Shown here: positions 29,855 to 39,202 of the stretch, piece by piece
How positions within the stretch are numbered: the first letter of the stretch is position 1
How the letters are laid out: each line of letters starts with the position of its first letter
Assembly (NCBI RefSeq): GCF_007954405.1
Contig: NZ_CP042344.1
Coordinates: 2,294,001 to 2,358,000, forward strand
Direction: 5' to 3'
DNA from: Comamonas flocculans
GTDB taxonomy: Bacteria; Pseudomonadota; Gammaproteobacteria; Burkholderiales; Burkholderiaceae_C
Length of the DNA: 64,000 bases
Program-made: the position numbers and the translations under genes
The notes under the pieces: model-generated
Databases searched by the model: none
What the model was told of the DNA's origin: nothing
The model's input: the letters and a program-made list of their open reading frames with translations, nothing else

Positions 29855-32321
29855 CCTCCTCGAAACCTGGGGCGATTCACTGGCGGCGTTGTACTGCTTG
29901 AGCAAGCGATCCGCCACCGGCTCGATGGCCGCCACCAGCATGGCCTGGGTGGCCTTGGGATTCATCTCGGCGTTTACCACCCGATCGACCTCGAACTCGT
30001 CGTAATGGCCGCTCGCGTCCAGCTTGGCTTTCAGGTCCAGAATCAGGTTCGGGTCGGTCACGCCCGCCAGCTCCGCGGTTTCGTAATAGGTCTGGAATGC
30101 GGCCAGCACCTCGTTCGGGTCGTTGACGAAGTCCAGCACATAGGTGGTGTCCTTCAGGCCATACGGGCCGTTGTAAGCCCGGTTCAGGCGGCTCAGGGTC
30201 TGCACCGCCTGGATGCCCGCCAGGCGTTTGTCCACATACATGCCGCACAGCAGCGGCTGGTCAAACCCGGTCTGAAATTTGTTGGCCACCAGCAGAATCT
30301 GGAACGCTTCGGTGGCAAAGGCCTCGCGCATGTCCTTGCCGTTCAGGCCCGGGTTCAGGCTGGCCGAGCGCTCGGTCACCGGATCGCCACTGTGCTCATC
30401 CATTACCTCACCCGAGAAGGCCGCCAAAGTGCCGATGTCGTAGCGCTGCTCCCGGATGTACTGGTCGATGGCGCGCTTGAAGCGCACCGCCTCCAGGCGG
30501 CTGGCCGTCACCACCATGGCCTTGGCGTGGCCACCCAGCAGCGGCTGCACGTTGTCGATGAAGTGCTCAACGATGATGGCCACCTTCTGGCTGATGTTGT
30601 AGGGGTGCAGACGCACCCAGCGCATCAGGCCCTTGACGGCGCTGCTTTGCTCCACCTTGGCCTCGTCCCAATCCTGGCCATCGTGGGTCAGCTTGAAGGC
30701 CAGCTTGTATGGGGTGTAGTTCTTGAGCACATCCAGGATGAAGTCTTCCTCGATGGCCTGGCGCATGGAATAGACGTGGAAGGCCTGCGGCAGGTTGGTG
30801 GGTCCTGCCGGTTGGGCGGGATCAGGCCTGCGGCCGAACAGCTCCAGCGTCTTGGCCTTGGGTGTGGCGGTGAAGGCAATGTAGGTGATTCCCGCGTCCG
30901 CCCCGGCGCGGGCGCTCATCTGCGCGGCCATGATGTCTTCGTTGCTGACCTCGCCACCGTCCGCCAACTCCTTCAGCTCATCTGCGCTCAGCAGTTCCTT
31001 CAGCTTGGCCGCCGCTTCGCCGGTCTGGCTGGAATGCGCCTCGTCGGCAATCACGGCAAAGCGTTTGCCCTGCGTGTGGGCCAGCTCACGCGCCGTGTTC
31101 AGCAGCGCCGGAAAGGTCTGGATGGTGCAGACGATGATCTTCTTGCCACTCGACAGCGCCGCAGCCAGCTGCTTGCTCTTGCTGGCGTCGTTGCCGGTGA
31201 TGGCCTGCACCACGCCGGTGACGCGCTGGAAGTCGAAGATGGCATCCTGCAACTGCGCGTCCAGCACGTTGCGGTCGCTCACCACCAGCACGCTGGAGAA
31301 GACCTTGCGGTTCTCGCTACCATGCAGGTCAGAGAGGAAGTGCGCCGTCCAGGCAATCGAGTTGGTCTTGCCTGAGCCCGCGCTGTGCTGGATCAGGTAG
31401 CGCCCACCCGGTCCTTCGGTGCGCACCGCCTGCACCAGACGGCGCGTGGCGTCGAGCTGGTGGTAGCGCGGGAAGACGATGGCCTGGATGCGCTTTTTGT
31501 CGTCGCGCAGCGTCACCAGGTAGCGCTCGATGATCTCCAGCCATGAATCGCGCTGCCAGACTTGCTCCCACAGGTAGTGGGTGCGGTGGCCCGCCGCATA
31601 CGGCGGGTTGCCTGCGCCGCCGGCATCGCCGAGGTTGAAGGGCAGGAACTGCGTGGCGGGGCCGAGCAGGCGTGTGGTCATGTGCACGTCGCGGTTGCTG
31701 ACGGCAAAGTGCACCAGCGCGCCACGCGGGAAGTCCAGCAGCGGCTCGGTGGTGCCGCGACCCTTGGGCCTCGGCATCCGGTCGAAGCGGTATTGGTCGA
31801 TGGCCCGGTTCACGTCCTGCGTGAAGTCGGTCTTGAGCTCGGCCGTGGCGACCGGGATGCCGTTGAGCAGCAGCACCAGGTCGATCACGTCGTCGTGGTT
31901 CGTGCGCACCTGGCGCAGCACGCGCAGGCGGTTGGCGGCGTAGCGGGCCTCAAGCTCGGCGTTCATCCCCAGCGCGGGGCGAAACTGCGCCATGCGCAGC
32001 GGCGCCTTCAGGCCCAGCACATCGAAGCCGTGACGCAGCACCTCCAGCGTGCCCTGGCTATCCAGCGCCTTGCGCAGGCGATCCAGCAGCATGGCCTCGG
32101 CAGCGCTGCCGTGGTTTTTGGTGAGGGCTTCCCATGCTTGTGGCTGCGTGGCCTGTACCCAGGCCAGCAGGTCGGCGGGGTACAGGGCGCGCGGGGTGTC
32201 GTAGCCGCTGGCGTCACCCTCGGTGCCTGGCGGGGCATAAAGCCAGCCGTGCTGCGCCAGGTGGTTGCAGATGTCGGTCTCGAACGCGATTTCGTTGTGC
32301 AGGGCCATGGCAATTTTGAAT

Positions 32322-32385
32322 AAAACAGAGCTTTAGTGCTTGCCATACAAGCGCAAACAGCTATTCAATTGATAGTAAAACGCAG
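32322..32385 (-). repeat. Interspersed Comamonadaceae-type repeat, copy 2 (hsdR-HEPN gap)
   Basis: On the minus strand: TTGAATAGCTG, TTTGCGCTTG, GGCAAGCACTAAAGCTC, then a T-rich tail, matching the block order of the other copies. It occupies almost the whole space between the HEPN gene and hsdR. Its presence in the island shows that the element has resided, or recombined, in this host group. Confidence 0.7.
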
Positions 32386-32394
32386 TACCGCAGC

Positions 32395-32841
32395 TCACAC
32401 CAAGCCCCATTCCGGGTGCTGGGCCTGCAGCCAGCGCAGCGTATGCCCCAGCAGCTTGTCTGCGGCCGCCAGGCAGGCGTGCAGGGTGGCGTCGGCAATG
32501 GGGTCGCCCTCATAGTCGTTCACATTGCGCTGGCGGCGCAGGGCGTCCAGCACGATCAGGTCGGGCTTGGGCACGCCCAGGGTCTGGTCCAGCGTCTGGA
32601 TGGCCGTCTGGTGGTGGCCGGGCTGGCTGGTGGAGGTGCGCCAGCCGTTGGCCCACAGGCCCAGCATGGCGCACTGCATGATGCATTTGTAGGCCGCGTC
32701 AAAGCGATTGCTGGCGCTGATCTGCTGCACCCGCGCATCGGCCAGGTTCTGCCGCGCTGCCTGCAGCAGCTTGGCCATGGCGGGCGGGTCAGGCGGCTGC
32801 GCCTGCAGGCGGCCAATGGCCTGCAAGTTGCTCAAGCTCAT
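32395..32841 (-). CDS. HEPN-domain protein, partner of the MNT protein
   Basis: 148-aa all-helical protein of HEPN type, the usual partner or toxin half of MNT-HEPN pairs. The conserved C-terminal basic stretch LRRQRNVNDYEGD corresponds to the region where active HEPN RNases carry RxxxxxH; here no His is present, so RNase activity is doubtful. The start at 32841 gives MSLSNLQAIGRL; the gene overlaps the preceding MNT gene by 53 bp, a sign of translational coupling. Lies inside the type I restriction operon, just upstream of hsdR. Confidence 0.82.
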   Translation of the reverse strand: MSLSNLQAIGRLQAQPPDPPAMAKLLQAARQNLADARVQQISASNRFDAAYKCIMQCAMLGLWANGWRTSTSQPGHHQTAIQTLDQTLGVPKPDLIVLDALRRQRNVNDYEGDPIADATLHACLAAADKLLGHTLRWLQAQHPEWGLV

Positions 32842-33418
32842 GGTCGTCTCCCTTGATCCACAGTTTGGGTTTGCGCAGCACGTCGCGCACAAAGGCATCG
32901 CCCGCCCGGGCCTTGTCGGCCAGCTCCTGCGGCGCCCAGACCACCGGGTTCACCTCGCGCCCCAGTTGCTCGTGCAGCGGGTACAGCGCCTGCACCACCG
33001 CCACAAAATCCACGCTGCCCACCAGCAGCACATCCACATCGCTGTGCTCGGTGGCACTGCCGCTGGCCAGCGAACCATAGACAAACACCAGCGCAATCTG
33101 CCCCGCCAGCGGCTCCAGCGCGGTGCGCAGCGCGGGCACCACGCCATGCGTTTTGCGGAACATGGCGGAGAGCTCGGGGAACAGCGGGTGCTGCACATTG
33201 GCGCTGTAGCGCGCCTGGTTGCCCTGGTCGCTGCGCAGCAGCAGCCCCGCCTGGGCCAGCTTGCCCAGCTCGCGCCCCAGGGTGCCCGCATGGCTGCCCG
33301 TCAGCCGCGCCAGTTCGCGCAGGTGCAGGCTGTGCCCCGGCTGCAGCAGCAGCGCCGCCAGCACTTGTTGACGGTTGGCGGGGAACAGCAGGTTCATGGC
33401 GTCCTGTGTGTTGCTCAT
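32789..33418 (-). CDS. Winged-helix MNT-type nucleotidyltransferase (antitoxin-like)
   Basis: 209-aa protein: N-terminal winged helix (~residues 10-75, LHLRELARLTGSHAGTLGREL) and a minimal nucleotidyltransferase domain with GSLASGSATEHSDVDVLLVG, i.e. the GSx10DxD-type active site. In MNT-HEPN modules such enzymes AMPylate and silence the HEPN toxin; the HTH could also regulate the operon. It starts 65 bp after hsdS and overlaps the HEPN gene. It may be a real toxin-antitoxin pair or a regulator of the restriction system; the sequence cannot decide. Confidence 0.85.
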   Translation of the reverse strand: MSNTQDAMNLLFPANRQQVLAALLLQPGHSLHLRELARLTGSHAGTLGRELGKLAQAGLLLRSDQGNQARYSANVQHPLFPELSAMFRKTHGVVPALRTALEPLAGQIALVFVYGSLASGSATEHSDVDVLLVGSVDFVAVVQALYPLHEQLGREVNPVVWAPQELADKARAGDAFVRDVLRKPKLWIKGDDHELEQLAGHWPPAGAAA

Positions 33419-33477
33419 AAGGCGACGATTGTTGCCTTTAAGGCTTCATGGGGCAAGGGAAAGAGGTGAATTTGAAG

Positions 33478-33540
33478 CAAAATCAGCCACCATCGCTTGC
33501 TGGATAAGCGCTGGCAGCTATTGAATTAGGAGCAATTGCG
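33478..33540 (-). repeat. Interspersed Comamonadaceae-type repeat, copy 3 (end of hsdS)
   Basis: On the minus strand: AATTCAATAGCTGCCAGCGC, TTATCCAGCAAGCGATGG. It forms the last ~19 codons and the stop of hsdS. In this copy the two inner arms are close to palindromic. Confidence 0.75.
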
Positions 33541-34898
33541 CCGCCCGCCAGCCCGCGCACGTCGATCTGGCCGGTGACGGCGGCGGAGATCAGGGCAGTG
33601 CGGCGTTCTTGCAGGAGGGTGATGGCGGAGCGGGCTTCGGTCATCAGGGTGTCGAGCTTGGCGGTTTCGCGGTCGAGGAAGGTGGCGATGGCGGTTTGTT
33701 CCTCACCGGGTGGGATCGCCAACATCATCTGGCCGATCATGGTGCCGTTCAAATTGGCAAGCCCGGTCGTGGAGTTGGATAGCAGATCAAATTGAAGTCG
33801 GGCAATGTCGTTGTTCAGGATGTACCAAGCGAGTAATGGGCTAAACGACGGCTTCATTCGCAAGCGTTGCATGAAGTTGGAATAGCAACAGCCGAGTTGC
33901 GCGATTTCATCTGTGACAAGGGTGGTCTTGCCAATGTGCAATGAACTTCCGCTTGACTTGGTGACGACGAGGTCGCCCGATTCCAGTAGAGCTGCCGCTC
34001 GTTCCGTTGCCGATAGTTTGCGCGTCGCAGCGTTTTCCAGCCGCCATTGACCGTCTACGGTTTGTTCGGTTGATCGAAGTACCAAGGTGTCATCAGTGCC
34101 ATCTGGATCGTCTCCCCAGACACCGCCATCATTTCGATCAAGTAGCCATTTGAATGGACTGACCTCCCAGTGAATTGGCACCTCCCCCAGCCACTCCACG
34201 CCCGAGTCCTTCATCGGCACGTTCGGGTCCAGCCCCTTGGTCACGGCGTGGAAGATGACGGCCTGGCGCTTTTCCTGCAGCAGGGCGATCAGCTTTTCCT
34301 GCTCGGCCACCAGCGCGTCGATCTTGGCGGTTTCGCGGTCGAGGAAGGTGGCGATGTTCCTCTGCTCATTCAGCGGAGGCCAAGCAAAGGTCAGGTTGTC
34401 CAACGCATATTGCCCAAGCCCTACGCGTGTCAAACCGTTGGCTGATACCTCAAGATGCGCTTTCGTTGAGTGCGCATCGAACAAGCGCTTCACGAATGCG
34501 CCATCGATTCCAACGCTCGGTCGAATCATCGTTAGGTGGTAACCGCAGACAACACCCGGAAGGTCATCTGGCACGAAAGCCGAAATGCCTATGTCGTCTG
34601 CTGTCTCCGAATCCTTGGTGATGATGGTGTCGCCACGCTGTAGCGTGAAGCGAACAATCTGCTCATCAGTCGCCGAGGCCGCCATGAAATCCAATCCGGC
34701 GACGATGAGGTCGTTGTAGTACACGTCGGTGTAGTTACAGAGAAGCACAGGCTTTTCGCCTTCATGCATCTTCTTGTCTACGTTGCTTGGGAAAACCTCG
34801 CAGCGACGCTTAATTCGTTCAACCTCCCAATGCGCCGGCACTTCCCCCAGCCACTCCACCCCACTGTCCTTGTACTCCGGGTATCGCGGAAAACTCAT
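33483..34898 (-). CDS. hsdS: Type I restriction specificity subunit
   Basis: 471-aa specificity subunit that chooses the DNA target for both methylation and restriction. Two target-recognition domains, each introduced by [15 protein letters not shown] (near residues 10 and 230) and each followed by a conserved helical spacer ([12 protein letters not shown] and [12 protein letters not shown]). The two halves therefore read a bipartite site. The start overlaps the hsdM stop as ATGA. The final ~20 residues (from about AGGAIAPN) are encoded by an interspersed repeat and are unlikely to be ancestral. Looks functional. Confidence 0.95.
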   Translation of the reverse strand: MSFPRYPEYKDSGVEWLGEVPAHWEVERIKRRCEVFPSNVDKKMHEGEKPVLLCNYTDVYYNDLIVAGLDFMAASATDEQIVRFTLQRGDTIITKDSETADDIGISAFVPDDLPGVVCGYHLTMIRPSVGIDGAFVKRLFDAHSTKAHLEVSANGLTRVGLGQYALDNLTFAWPPLNEQRNIATFLDRETAKIDALVAEQEKLIALLQEKRQAVIFHAVTKGLDPNVPMKDSGVEWLGEVPIHWEVSPFKWLLDRNDGGVWGDDPDGTDDTLVLRSTEQTVDGQWRLENAATRKLSATERAAALLESGDLVVTKSSGSSLHIGKTTLVTDEIAQLGCCYSNFMQRLRMKPSFSPLLAWYILNNDIARLQFDLLSNSTTGLANLNGTMIGQMMLAIPPGEEQTAIATFLDRETAKLDTLMTEARSAITLLQERRTALISAAVTGQIDVRGLAGGAIAPNSIAASAYPASDGG

Positions 34899-36643
34899 GC
34901 CGACAGCCCCTTGATCATGTCCAGGATGCGGTCGGTGGTCTGCTTCAGCTCGGCGTCAATCTTCGCCAGCGGGCGCGGCGGCTTGAACACGTAGAAGTGC
35001 CGGTTGAACGGAATTTCGTAGCCCACCTTGGTCTTGTCGGGGTCGATCCAGGCGTCGGGCGCGTGGGGCAGCACCTCGCGCTTGAAGTATTCGCCCACGT
35101 CTTCGGTGTAGGGCACGTTCTCTGTGTCGCGCAGGCTGGCGTCGGGCTGGGGTTTGCCTTTTTGCTTGCCTTTCTGGCCCAGCACGATGTTGCCCGCTTC
35201 ATCGCGCAGCGGGCGCTCGACGGTGATGCTGTGGTAGCCAAAGGCTTCGTTGTCGAAGATGCGGCTGATGGGGGTGCCGTCGTCTTCCTGCGCCTCGACA
35301 AAATCGCCAAACAGGCGGGTGATGCGGTCGATGTGCGCGTCGCTCAGTTCCTTGCGCTTTGACCCGAGGCTCTTGCGCATCTTCTGCCACATGCCTGACG
35401 CGTCAATCAGCTGCACCTTGCCCTTGCGCGCTGCGGGCTTGCGGTTGCTGATGATCCAGACGTAGGTGCTGATGCCGGTGTTGTAGAACATGTCGGTGGG
35501 CAGGCCGACGATGGCTTCAAGCAGGTCGTTCTCCAGCACATAGCGGCGGATTTCCGATTCGCCCGAGCCCGCGCCGCCGGTGAACAGCGGCGAGCCGTTG
35601 AGCACGATGCCGAAGCGGCTGCCGCCTTCACCCGTGGGTCGCATCTTGCTGATCAGGTGCAGCAGGAACAGCATCGAACCGTCTGAGACGCGCGGCAGGC
35701 CGGGACCGAAGCGCCCGGAGAAGCCCTGGGTCTCGTGTTCACGGCGCACTTCCTTCTCGACCTTCTTCCATTCCACGCCAAACGGCGGATTGGAGAGCAT
35801 GTAGTCGAAGTGCTCGCCGGGGTGGCCGTCATCGCTCAGCGTGTTGCCGAAGACGATGTTGTCCACGTTTTGGCCCTTGATCAGCATGTCCGCCTTGCAG
35901 ATGGCGAAGGACTCGGGGTTGAGCTCCTGCCCGTAGACGTTCAGGCTGGCCTTGGGGTTGAGTTCGGCCAAGTATTCGCCCGCCACGCTGAGCATGCCGC
36001 CGGTGCCGGCAGTCGGGTCGTACAGGGTGCGCACCACACCGGGTTTGGACAGCGCATCGCCGTCTTCGGTGTACAGCAGGTTGACCATCAGGCGGATGAT
36101 TTCGCGCGGGGTGAAGTGCTCGCCAGCGGTTTCGTTGGAGAGTTCAGCGAACTTGCGGATCAGCTCTTCGAACACCGTCCCCATGTCAGCGTTGCTCACG
36201 CGGCTGGGGTGCAGGTCCACCTGGCAGAACTTCTCGGTAACCTGGTAGAGCAGCCCGGCCTTGGACAGGCGTTCGATCTGGGCCTGGAACTCGAAGTGCT
36301 CAAAGATGTCGCGCACTTCGGGCCCGAAGCCCTGGATGTAGGCGAACAGGTTCTGCGCCACGTTGGACGGGTCGCCCAACAGCTTGTTCAGATCAAGCGG
36401 CGACTGGTTGAAGAAGGGCAGCCCGGTCTTGCGCTTGAGAAATGGCGCGGGGTTGACGCCCAGTTTTTCTTTGGCGGCCAGTTCAGCCAGCACGGCGTCC
36501 TTGGTAGGCAAGAGCACGCAGTCCAGGCGGCGCAGCACGGTGAAAGGGAGGATGACCTTACCGTAATCCGACTGTTTGTAGTCACCACGCAGCAGATCGG
36601 CAACGGACCAGATGAAGGAGGAAAGCGCGGGTTGAGGAGGCAT
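34895..36643 (-). CDS. hsdM: Type I restriction-modification DNA methyltransferase subunit
   Basis: 582-aa adenine-N6 methylase. HsdM N-terminal helical domain ([22 protein letters not shown]... region), SAM motif [11 protein letters not shown] and catalytic motif MLSNPPFG. The start at 36643 (MPPQPALSS) matches the family. The frame continues 234 codons upstream but that part belongs to an unrelated helicase remnant. Operon with hsdS (4-bp overlap), MNT, HEPN and hsdR. As hsdM and hsdS are intact, DNA methylation may still occur although hsdR is broken. Confidence 0.95.
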   Translation of the reverse strand: MPPQPALSSFIWSVADLLRGDYKQSDYGKVILPFTVLRRLDCVLLPTKDAVLAELAAKEKLGVNPAPFLKRKTGLPFFNQSPLDLNKLLGDPSNVAQNLFAYIQGFGPEVRDIFEHFEFQAQIERLSKAGLLYQVTEKFCQVDLHPSRVSNADMGTVFEELIRKFAELSNETAGEHFTPREIIRLMVNLLYTEDGDALSKPGVVRTLYDPTAGTGGMLSVAGEYLAELNPKASLNVYGQELNPESFAICKADMLIKGQNVDNIVFGNTLSDDGHPGEHFDYMLSNPPFGVEWKKVEKEVRREHETQGFSGRFGPGLPRVSDGSMLFLLHLISKMRPTGEGGSRFGIVLNGSPLFTGGAGSGESEIRRYVLENDLLEAIVGLPTDMFYNTGISTYVWIISNRKPAARKGKVQLIDASGMWQKMRKSLGSKRKELSDAHIDRITRLFGDFVEAQEDDGTPISRIFDNEAFGYHSITVERPLRDEAGNIVLGQKGKQKGKPQPDASLRDTENVPYTEDVGEYFKREVLPHAPDAWIDPDKTKVGYEIPFNRHFYVFKPPRPLAKIDAELKQTTDRILDMIKGLSA

Positions 36644-36975
36644 GTGATTGAGTGTATCGATGCATTTCGAATGCGTAGGGTGCAGTGGAGCGCCACCAAT
36701 CAAGCTACATCCTCGCGGGAGGCGCAAGACCCCGAATGCAGCCAGGATGAAGGGCAGGGGATCGAGGTGCCATCCATCCTCAGGATCAGCCAGTCGAACG
36801 CACTGTGCTGAGGTGCCTGTGCTCGGATAAACCTTTCGAGCGCACGGCAAAAAGAAACGTCTTGCCTGCATAGCAAGCGAGGGAGCGAAGTCGGCGGGCC
36901 CTACAGCAGCGGCCTGTCTCGGGACTGCAGGACCACGCAGAGCGCTCGCGCATCTCAGGACACCTGACGTCAGGC
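36644..36975. other. Upstream region of hsdM, no gene seen
   Basis: 330 bp between hsdM and the truncated helicase. The minus frame is open but shows no family resemblance. It should contain the promoter of the hsd operon; no convincing -35/-10 pair was identified by eye. Confidence 0.45.
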
Positions 36976-37310
36976 GCGATCGCGCCCCTGAGGTAATCCG
37001 CCATGCGCGGCAAATGTTTGCCAAACGCCTGCGCAGTACAGGAGTGGCATCCTCGAACGAAGCGAAAAACACGTAGGTGCGTTCAGTGGGCACGCCAAAC
37101 AGTGGGCGCCCGGTCGCGGCGGCGACCGAGAGCATCAAAGCCACCAGGCTCTTCCCAGTACCACCATGCGCCCCACAGCGTGACCACGCCGCGAGGGCAG
37201 CGACCTTCCCAAACGTAGCGTACGGGAGGCTCGGGTGACACAAGAATGTCGCTTGTGCAGACCGTTTGCAGCAGCTCCTTTCGCGCGGAGTTAGCTTGAT
37301 TGAAATGCAT
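36976..37310 (-). pseudogene. AAA helicase (RepA-like) remnant, frameshifted and truncated
   Basis: N-terminal part of a RecA-like plasmid helicase of the RSF1010 RepA / AAA_25 type. The start [14 protein letters not shown] runs to RGVVTLWG in one frame. The Walker A region [15 protein letters not shown] and [19 protein letters not shown] continue in another, so a frameshift (2 nt missing is the simplest reading) lies near 37160. After about residue 110 the family resemblance stops. In the intact element this would cooperate with the ColE2-like initiator at 18347; its decay suggests that autonomous replication is lost. Confidence 0.75.
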
Positions 37311-37922
37311 GGTGTTGAACCTTGCGCTGGTGGTAGGTAGAGCACACGAGCGAGCCAGCCCCCGCCACACGAATGCCCACCCGCATCAGGTAGATGCTGG
37401 TGGGGTGTATAGCGCGGAGTTTTATATGTTCTGGCTCGTCACTGCTGCAGCGGCGTGCGCTGTCCGGCCTACGGTGGCTCGTCAGCATTCCGCGCAAACA
37501 GCAGGTTGAACCGCCCCGAGACGATCGTCAAGGGATGCGAATTTCCTTGAGAAACAGTCTGACCGAGCGCCGGTGCATGCGTCGCAACCGGCGCCCCTGA
37601 CAAACGTCACGGGCTGCGCTCGAGGCTACGGCACGCTCCGCAGCCTTGGGGGAGCTTCGCCCTGCGACAGCGCCCCACTAGCCGCACAACGTCTAAATAA
37701 CACCCTACCAAAAGGAAAGATCGAATAAGCCCAAGGTAAAAATCGAAGAGACTACGCGGGCGCGCAAAGACGAAGCCACGAGGCCCACTGCCACGGTGAT
37801 CGCCTTGCCCCGACCAACTTGGATGACACGTCGCACATCGTCGACGGATCAAGAAATTCAGTTCTCTTTACCAACTAACGTCTCACACTCGCTGACCGTG
37901 GACCTTAATCAGCATTGCCTTA
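37311..37922. other. Gene-free stretch before IS5 copy B
   Basis: 612 bp without a recognisable gene. An imperfect dyad CCCACC..GCATC / GATGC..GGTGGGG lies near 37377-37408. The part from about 37690 is visibly richer in A/T and unlike its surroundings. Short frames on the minus strand were judged spurious. Confidence 0.45.
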
Positions 37923-39101
37923 GGAAGGTCTGCACAACCCGCCTCATGGCGCAAGCTGACGCGTGAACATTCACATGGTGAAACCGAAGCCGAATTTGCG
38001 TCAGATTTCCCGCTCTTTCGGCCAATTTCAGCCGTATTGCGGGCTCTCGCCCGTGCTGCAGGCGCACTCATGCCCGCGCTCCCTGCAAAATGCGCTTGCG
38101 CACCATCCACAGATTGGACAGCGCAAACAGCACCAGAAGCTGGCTGGTGTTCTTGGCCAGGCCCTTGTAGCGCACCTTGCGGTGGCCAAACTGGCACTTG
38201 AGAACTCGGAACTGGTGCTCGACCTTGGCGCGGATACGCGCCTTGACGGTCTCCATCTGATCGAGCAACACATCCAGGGGGCGGTTCTTGTCGAGCTTCT
38301 TGCGCTTGCCCGGCATCATGGCGATGTGCCAACGGGTATCGGGGTGTTGATCCTGTACTTCGCCACGCTTGTCAACACCTCGGTAGCCCGAATCTGCAAA
38401 GACTTGTGTTTCCTCGCCGTGCAACAGCGCCGCTGCCTGCGTGATGTCGTGGGCGTTGGCGGCCGTGGTGGTGACGGTGTGCACCAAGCCCGAATCGGCA
38501 TCCACGCCAATGTGCGCCTTCATACCGAAGTGCCATTGGTTGCCCTTCTTGGTTTGGTGCATCTCAGGGTCGCGCTGCCCATCCTTGTTCTTGGTGGAAC
38601 TGGGTGCGGCAATCAAGGTGGCATCGACCACGGTGCCGCTCTTGAGCAGCAGACCACGGGCGGCCAGTTGGGCATTGACGGTGGCAAGGATTTGAGCTGC
38701 CAGCTCGTTCCTCTCCAAGAGGTGTCGAAAGCGCAGGATGGTGCTTTCGTCGGGCAGGCGGGTGATGCCCGCGTCCAAGTGGGCGAACTCTCGGTACAGG
38801 GGAACGTCGTGCAAGGCTTCTTCCATCGCCGGGTCGGAGTGCCCGAAGAATTGCTGCAGCAGGTGAATGCGCAGCATCGTCTCCAGCGCAAAGGGAGGGC
38901 GCCCCGTCTTGCCTGCAGGCGCGTGCGGTGCAATCAGCGCCAGAAGATCAGGCCATGGGATGACGGCATCCATCTCATCGAGGAATGCACGCTTGCGCGT
39001 CCTCTTGGGGGAAAGTTCAAATCCGCTTGTGGCAAGGCTCATTTGCTTCATGGGTGTTCAACGTCCGAGGGGCTCAGGTGGTGGACTTTTGCAGACCTTT
39101 C
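37923..39101 (-). mobile_element. IS5-family insertion sequence, copy B (1179 bp)
   Basis: Same ends and length as copy A, but flanked by a different 4-bp duplication, CTTA (37919-37922 and 39102-39105). The two copies are therefore independent insertions rather than a composite transposon. Both are in the same orientation, 12.4 kb apart, so homologous recombination between them could delete the restriction operon. Confidence 0.95.
38068..39051 (-). CDS. IS5-family transposase, copy B
   Basis: 327-aa DDE transposase identical in sequence to copy A, with the same catalytic Asp-Asp-Glu set. Intact. Confidence 0.97.
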   Translation of the reverse strand: MKQMSLATSGFELSPKRTRKRAFLDEMDAVIPWPDLLALIAPHAPAGKTGRPPFALETMLRIHLLQQFFGHSDPAMEEALHDVPLYREFAHLDAGITRLPDESTILRFRHLLERNELAAQILATVNAQLAARGLLLKSGTVVDATLIAAPSSTKNKDGQRDPEMHQTKKGNQWHFGMKAHIGVDADSGLVHTVTTTAANAHDITQAAALLHGEETQVFADSGYRGVDKRGEVQDQHPDTRWHIAMMPGKRKKLDKNRPLDVLLDQMETVKARIRAKVEHQFRVLKCQFGHRKVRYKGLAKNTSQLLVLFALSNLWMVRKRILQGARA

Positions 39102-39202
39102 CTTAAGTGTCCCACGAAGCCATATCAGGTAACAGCGCCTTGTCGAGGTGGGGGGAGGCTCGCGAAGCGAGGGGGCACAGCCCCCCCCAAGAGAGGGGGA
39201 GG

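Larger units (their letters stand above)
28564..29879 (+). mobile_element. IS3-family insertion sequence (1316 bp)
   Basis: Terminal inverted repeats begin TGAATCGCCCC at both ends and continue to GAGGAGGCT (27-bp region, a few mismatches). They are flanked by the 4-bp target duplication CTGG (28560-28563 and 29880-29883). Two overlapping plus-strand genes orfA and orfB. Inserted in the opposite orientation to hsdR. Confidence 0.95.
27869..32308 (-). pseudogene. hsdR: Type I restriction enzyme R subunit, split by IS3
   Basis: HsdR translocates and cuts DNA in the type I complex. Nuclease domain with D...ELK (VIDLVLLLNG, TAELKTDFT), Walker A HSAGSGKTNS, DEAH-type motif VIADEAHSSQ, and helicase motifs FTATPKAK and QTLSRLNRAY are all present. 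The IS at 28564-29879 interrupts it. Joining 32308-29880 to 28559-27869 gives 1040 codons with one frame and no stop (…QYNAA-RDKLGAA…). As it stands, an 821-aa product with an IS-encoded tail could be made, lacking the C-terminal ~230 aa that dock onto the methylase. Restriction is probably lost. Last gene of the hsdM-hsdS-MNT-HEPN-hsdR operon. Confidence 0.93.

Noticed and set aside
34895-37345. 816-codon minus-strand frame suggesting a helicase-HsdM fusion
   Set aside because: The conserved HsdM start is at 36643; the upstream part contains a truncated helicase and unrelated sequence joined only by an open frame.
37607-37852. 81-codon minus-strand frame with a hydrophobic stretch
   Set aside because: No start context or family resemblance, and it spans a composition shift; probably chance.
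24376-39101. Composite transposon formed by the two IS5-family copies
   Set aside because: Each copy has its own perfect target duplication (CTAG, CTTA), so they inserted separately.
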